Source of the DNA: Streptomyces longhuiensis | GTDB taxonomy: Bacteria; Actinomycetota; Actinomycetes; Streptomycetales; Streptomycetaceae | Length of the DNA stretch: 64,000 nucleotides | Direction: 5' to 3' | Assembly: GCF_020616555.1 (NCBI RefSeq) | Contig: NZ_CP085173.1 | Coordinates: forward strand, 1,178,001-1,242,000 | Shown: piece by piece, positions 60,858 through 64,000 of the stretch | Numbering within the stretch: position 1 is the stretch's first letter | How the letters are laid out: every line of letters begins with the position of its first letter | The notes under the pieces: generated by a model | What the model was told of the DNA's origin: nothing | The model's input: only the letters and a program-made list of their open reading frames with translations | Databases searched by the model: none | Position numbers and translations under genes: made by a program

Positions 60858-61934
60858 ATGGCCAAGACGGAGAAAGACCAACCCGCAGAAGAAGCTTCGG
60901 GTGAGGAAGCCTCGGGTATGGACCAGCTCCGCGAAGAGCTGTCCAAGTTCCTCTCCGCGCAAGTGGAAAATCTCGCCGAGAAGGCGGGAGAGAAACTGAC
61001 CGACGTGACCGAGAAGCTCACCGACGCGTCCGAGTCCGGTTCGCTTCCGGCGATAGGATCCCGCATCCTGCAGGGCGACTCACCCCTGAAGGCGTTCGTC
61101 TCAGAAAAAGCAAAAGGCGTCAAGGACAACGTCGTCGGGAAGGTGAAGGACGCCTTTGGTGGAGGCAAGGGAAAGCGCAAGTCCAGCGGTGGCAAGGTCA
61201 TGAACATCATCGAGGTTCTCGATGTAGGGGTGCCCCTGCGTGACGCTTACGACTACTGGACGCAGTACGACAAATTCAGCAGCTTCGCGAAGGGCGTTCG
61301 CGACGTCTCGAAGAGTGACGAGGTCGGGAGCGACTGGAAGGTCAAAGTCGGTCCATCCTCGCGTAGCTTCAAAGCGACTGTTCAGGAGCAGATTCCCGAC
61401 GACCGTATTGTCTGGACCTCCGAAGGAGCCAAAGGCACCACTCGCGGCGCGGTCAGCTTCCATGAACTGGCACCCACCCTGACCCGAATCGTCCTCGTCG
61501 TGGAGTACTACCCATCAGGGTTCTTCGAGAAGACCGGCAACCTATGGCGGGCCCAAGGGCGCCGCATGCGACTGGACTTCAAGAACTTCCAGCGGTACGT
61601 CAGCCTCACCAACGAAGAACCCGAAGGCTGGCGCGGTGAAATCCGTGACGGTGAAGTCGTCGTGTCGCACGAGGACGCCATGGAAGAAGAGGAAGCCGAG
61701 CAGGAGGAACCCGAGGACGAGGGCGACGCGAGCGAGGGCGCCGACTCTGCGTACGAAGACGAGGAAGAGGAAGAAGACGAGGACGAGGTTGAAGACGAAG
61801 ACGGCTACGAGGACGAGGAGACGGCGGAGGACGAGCCCGAAGACGAGGACGCAGACGAGGAGGGAACGGAAGACGAGGACGAGGAGGCAGACGCTGCCAG
61901 GAAGAGGAGAGGACGGAGTCGGCGCCGCGGATGA
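60858..61934 (+). CDS. GvpZ-like SRPBCC protein with acidic tail
   Basis: A 358-residue protein (ATG 60858, 6 bases after the gvpY-like stop). After an amphipathic helical N-terminus (MDQLREELSKFLSAQVENLA) there is a SRPBCC/polyketide-cyclase-like domain (IIEVLDVGVPLRDAYDYWTQ to VLVVEYYPSGFFEKTGNLW, about 118-235). A long Glu/Asp-rich C-terminal tail ends in basic RKRRGRSRRRG. Streptomycete gas-vesicle clusters include such SRPBCC proteins (GvpZ). A 20-bp hairpin follows the stop. Confidence 0.65.
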   Translation: MAKTEKDQPAEEASGEEASGMDQLREELSKFLSAQVENLAEKAGEKLTDVTEKLTDASESGSLPAIGSRILQGDSPLKAFVSEKAKGVKDNVVGKVKDAFGGGKGKRKSSGGKVMNIIEVLDVGVPLRDAYDYWTQYDKFSSFAKGVRDVSKSDEVGSDWKVKVGPSSRSFKATVQEQIPDDRIVWTSEGAKGTTRGAVSFHELAPTLTRIVLVVEYYPSGFFEKTGNLWRAQGRRMRLDFKNFQRYVSLTNEEPEGWRGEIRDGEVVVSHEDAMEEEEAEQEEPEDEGDASEGADSAYEDEEEEEDEDEVEDEDGYEDEETAEDEPEDEDADEEGTEDEDEEADAARKRRGRSRRRG

Positions 61935-62271
61935 CGTTGGCTTCCGGCGGGGTCAGGACCCCGCCTCCAACCCTCAGGCAGCCAACCGCGCCGACATTGA
62001 CCCTTTTCCAACCTGCGATGGCCGCACGTTGGACAGTCCTGCGCTACGACGAAGCCGGTAGACGGATTGCCGGGCTTGGCGGGCAGCCGTCAGGCGCCGC
62101 CATCGCGTACCGATCTCTCGCCTTAGGAGCGCAAGTTGGCCAGCCAGAAAGCGAATTGTGCCGGCTCGACAGGTCGATGCTGACGGGTAGACAAGCACAC
62201 GGAGCTCCTTGCAACACTGGCGATCTTTGTTGCGAACCCTGTCCCGCTCGGAAATACGACACACGGGCTGT
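61935..62271. other. Gap after gvpZ-like gene
   Basis: Besides the terminator hairpin, nothing is recognised. The genes on both sides are convergent. Confidence 0.45.
61946..61965 (+). terminator. Hairpin after gvpZ-like gene
   Basis: GGCGGGGTC pairs with GACCCCGCC across AG (61955-61956). It lies 12 bases after the stop of the gvpZ-like gene and is probably its terminator. Confidence 0.6.
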
Positions 62272-63033
62272 CTACAAGAGATCCTGCGAAACACGACGCG
62301 TGTCGATGGTGACGCCGCCCCGCGGGCGTCCGCCGGCCATGCCGGCGGCACCGAGGCAGAAATGCACCCACATGTTGAACTGGATCTCCTTGGCCACCCG
62401 CAGCCGACTGTAGAGGACATCGGCCCAGCGGTCGCCCGCCCTCGACCATGCCTCGACGCCGAACTCCAGCACGTCGTCGTCGGCCCCTGCCCAGAACTGG
62501 ATCTGTCCCGCCTCCAAGTGCCCGCGAAGCGTGCCCAACCTGATCGAGAGCGCATCGCGGTCGAGCACGCGGACAGGACCGTCCCACGGACCCGGCATCT
62601 GCACGCGGTACTCGTCGCCGGGACGTGCGGAGCTGCCCTGCCTGCCTCGCGTCCTGTGGAAGACCGCAACGGTCGACGGCGCCGGCCCGTTCAGATCCGC
62701 CGCCACTGCGTCGATCAGTTCCTCGGGACCCATCGCCGCGCCCTCGATTCGGACGCTGAAGCGCCGATGGAACATCGGGCCCACTCCATCGGCCAGCGGC
62801 TTGGTGAACGCATCGACATGTGCCGCCGGCAGAGGAGGGGGCAGATCGCCGGCGTCGCCGCTGCTCTCGGTGCGGTGCAGCGCGGTAACCCGCCACATGT
62901 ACTCCCAGGAAACCAGCAGTACCCCCATGGGGAAGCGCAGCAACGTGCCCAGCCGCCGCCTCGGCGGCGGTCTGCGGAGCTGAGGTTGGCCATCGCGAGT
63001 GGTGACACTGCTACTGTCGTTTTGTCCCGACAT
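62272..63033 (-). CDS. DUF1990-like protein
   Basis: A 253-residue protein; ATG 63033 follows TGGAGA. It shares features of the DUF1990 (UPF0548) family: FHRRFSVRIEGAAMGPEELI, DALSIRLGTLRGHLEAGQIQ, and FGVEAWSRAGDRWADVLYSR with VAKEIQFNMWVHFC. There is a weakly apolar stretch near residue 35-50 (LLRFPMGVLLVSWEYMWRV). Role unknown. It is divergent from a small membrane gene and a second DUF1990 gene, so the region may form one cluster. Confidence 0.65.
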   Translation of the reverse strand: MSGQNDSSSVTTRDGQPQLRRPPPRRRLGTLLRFPMGVLLVSWEYMWRVTALHRTESSGDAGDLPPPLPAAHVDAFTKPLADGVGPMFHRRFSVRIEGAAMGPEELIDAVAADLNGPAPSTVAVFHRTRGRQGSSARPGDEYRVQMPGPWDGPVRVLDRDALSIRLGTLRGHLEAGQIQFWAGADDDVLEFGVEAWSRAGDRWADVLYSRLRVAKEIQFNMWVHFCLGAAGMAGGRPRGGVTIDTRRVSQDLL

Positions 63034-63116
63034 TTCTCCATGACAGCACGAGGTGGGAGCCGCTTCGAGGCGCCGCCCGCGCGTCCTCGATGCTGATGCG
63101 GATTCAGGAGGGCTGA

Positions 63117-63359
63117 ATGGCCGACGTCGCACAGATGATGCACCGATGGGGGTTGCGCAGTGCGCAACTGCAGCTTGCAGCAATGGGCTCAGTGGGCCTG
63201 TGCACCGTCTTCTGGATGCGCGCCGCGAGCTTCGACCAGGACGAACGCGGCAACGCCGAGAGACGTGCCCTCTTCGTCGGTCTGTGGGCACCCACACTCT
63301 GGCTCATGGCACAGTCACTGCGCGACCTCGACCAGGCCGTACACGCCCCGCCTCGGTGA
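63117..63359 (+). CDS. Small membrane-associated hypothetical protein
   Basis: An 80-residue protein; ATG 63117 follows CAGGAGGG. It has two apolar stretches (LAAMGSVGLCTVFW and ALFVGLWAPTLWLMAQSL) joined by a charged loop. It immediately precedes a DUF1990 gene in the same direction (about 8 bases), suggesting an operon. Confidence 0.7.
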   Translation: MADVAQMMHRWGLRSAQLQLAAMGSVGLCTVFWMRAASFDQDERGNAERRALFVGLWAPTLWLMAQSLRDLDQAVHAPPR

Positions 63360-63366
63360 GGCACAC

Positions 63367-64000
63367 ATGCTGCGCGAGCGACGGCTCCACCGACCGAAGG
63401 CCGTGGCTGCCCTCCGTGAATTGGCCGACCGTCAGGTCAACTATGAGCCTCTGCCCGGGAGCCGCAGCCGCCCCACCCGGGAGGCGTGCTGGAGCCTCGA
63501 TTCCCTGCGCCACCCGATCGCCTGCGAACCCTCCGGCGATCCGGAACAGGGCGGCGCCTGGGAGATCGCCTGCCGCCTGGTCCGCGACTACCAGTTCGCG
63601 GATCCGGCCATCCTGCGCTCCATCTACAGCGGCGACGGCGCCCTGCTGGGCCGCGACATGCTCCTGGAAGGCCGGTTCGCCGGGCTCCGCTTCGACATGG
63701 GCGTACGAGTGACCTCCGTGATCGATGAGACGCGCGGCTGTGGCGGGTCGGAATCGCGCGTGTGGGGCTGGTCCTATCAGACCCTGGAAGGCCACCTGGA
63801 ACAGGGTGAACTGACCTACGAAGTCGTCAAACGACTGCGGACCGGCGCCGTGGAGTTCTGTATCACCGGCTACTCGAGGCGAGCTCCGCTGACCAACCCC
63901 CTGATCCACGCCGGATTCGCCGCCTTCGGACGCCCCACCCAGCAACGCTTCTACCGCGCGAGCGCCCGACGGCTGCAGCACCTGACGCACGCAGAGCTAG
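63367..64000 (+). CDS. DUF1990-family protein, runs off the window
   Basis: At least 211 residues from ATG 63367; the stop lies beyond the window. The C-terminal part is typical of DUF1990: WGWSYQTLEGHLEQGELTYE, VVKRLRTGAVEFCITGYSRR, FGRPTQQRFYRASARRLQHL. The N-terminus reads LRELADRQVNYEPLPGSRSR. It is divergent from the other DUF1990-like gene and probably shares a promoter region with it. Confidence 0.85.
   Translation, partial: MLRERRLHRPKAVAALRELADRQVNYEPLPGSRSRPTREACWSLDSLRHPIACEPSGDPEQGGAWEIACRLVRDYQFADPAILRSIYSGDGALLGRDMLLEGRFAGLRFDMGVRVTSVIDETRGCGGSESRVWGWSYQTLEGHLEQGELTYEVVKRLRTGAVEFCITGYSRRAPLTNPLIHAGFAAFGRPTQQRFYRASARRLQHLTHAEL

Overview
The window looks like Streptomyces or a very close actinomycete. 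GC is high throughout and third codon positions are G or C rich. GTG starts and AGGAGG-type ribosome sites are common. Families such as LuxR and SpoIIE-type phosphatases, XRE/NB-ARC/TPR regulators, DUF1707, DUF6308, TerD, MocR/PfpI pairs and gas-vesicle accessory genes are typical of the genus. Many genes are broken or truncated and insertion sequences are dense, as expected of a chromosome arm or another accessory region. All assignments were made by reading translations by eye; no database search was run.

Layout. 0-21 kb is mostly ordinary accessory metabolism and regulation: a barstar-like gene, an orphan LuxR regulator beside a histidine-kinase ghost, glutamate decarboxylase, a VOC protein, an RsbU-like phosphatase, a ferredoxin/ferredoxin reductase/P450 operon, a TetR gene behind a broken DUF998 gene, a large XRE-NB-ARC-TPR regulator with two TTA codons, two alpha/beta hydrolases, a nitronate monooxygenase, and TerD, DUF6308 and von Willebrand A genes.

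21.6-28.1 kb is an IS cluster: a cut IS630 element, a HEPN-like gene, a DUF1963 gene, then a nested array of three IS5-like elements (one with a passenger gene) and a DUF1707 gene, bounded by an 18-bp inverted repeat. 28.2-37 kb is a decayed integrative or prophage island. It starts at the 3' half of a tRNA-Gly(CCC) gene next to a frameshifted tyrosine integrase and holds phage terminase fragments, a DUF4365 nuclease-like gene and two PIN-toxin ghosts. Five small genes in it share a Ser-Gly-rich, Val-Val-Gln-Ala-Gly-like motif that resembles the RHIM-like amyloid signalling motifs of actinobacteria. Some place the motif before transmembrane segments and some after a helical domain. This is the best candidate in the window for a little-described system.

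37-44 kb holds a DHFR-like reductase, an IS630 end, a broken T7-secreted HNH toxin, a PfpI/MocR divergent pair, and a second DAP-type MurE. 44-53 kb reads as one catabolic pathway: an enolase-superfamily sugar-acid dehydratase, an MFS importer, an SDR dehydrogenase and an FAH-family hydrolase would convert a 6-deoxy sugar acid (L-fuconate or L-rhamnonate type) to pyruvate and L-lactate, and LutABC would oxidise the lactate. A FadR-type GntR regulator lies between the two gene sets. 53-64 kb holds ghosts of a secreted hydrolase, a PHB depolymerase and a fatty-acid desaturase, an MFS pump, a DUF6458 gene, a gvpG-gvpY-gvpZ-like trio of gas-vesicle accessory genes, and two divergent DUF1990-like genes, the second running off the end.
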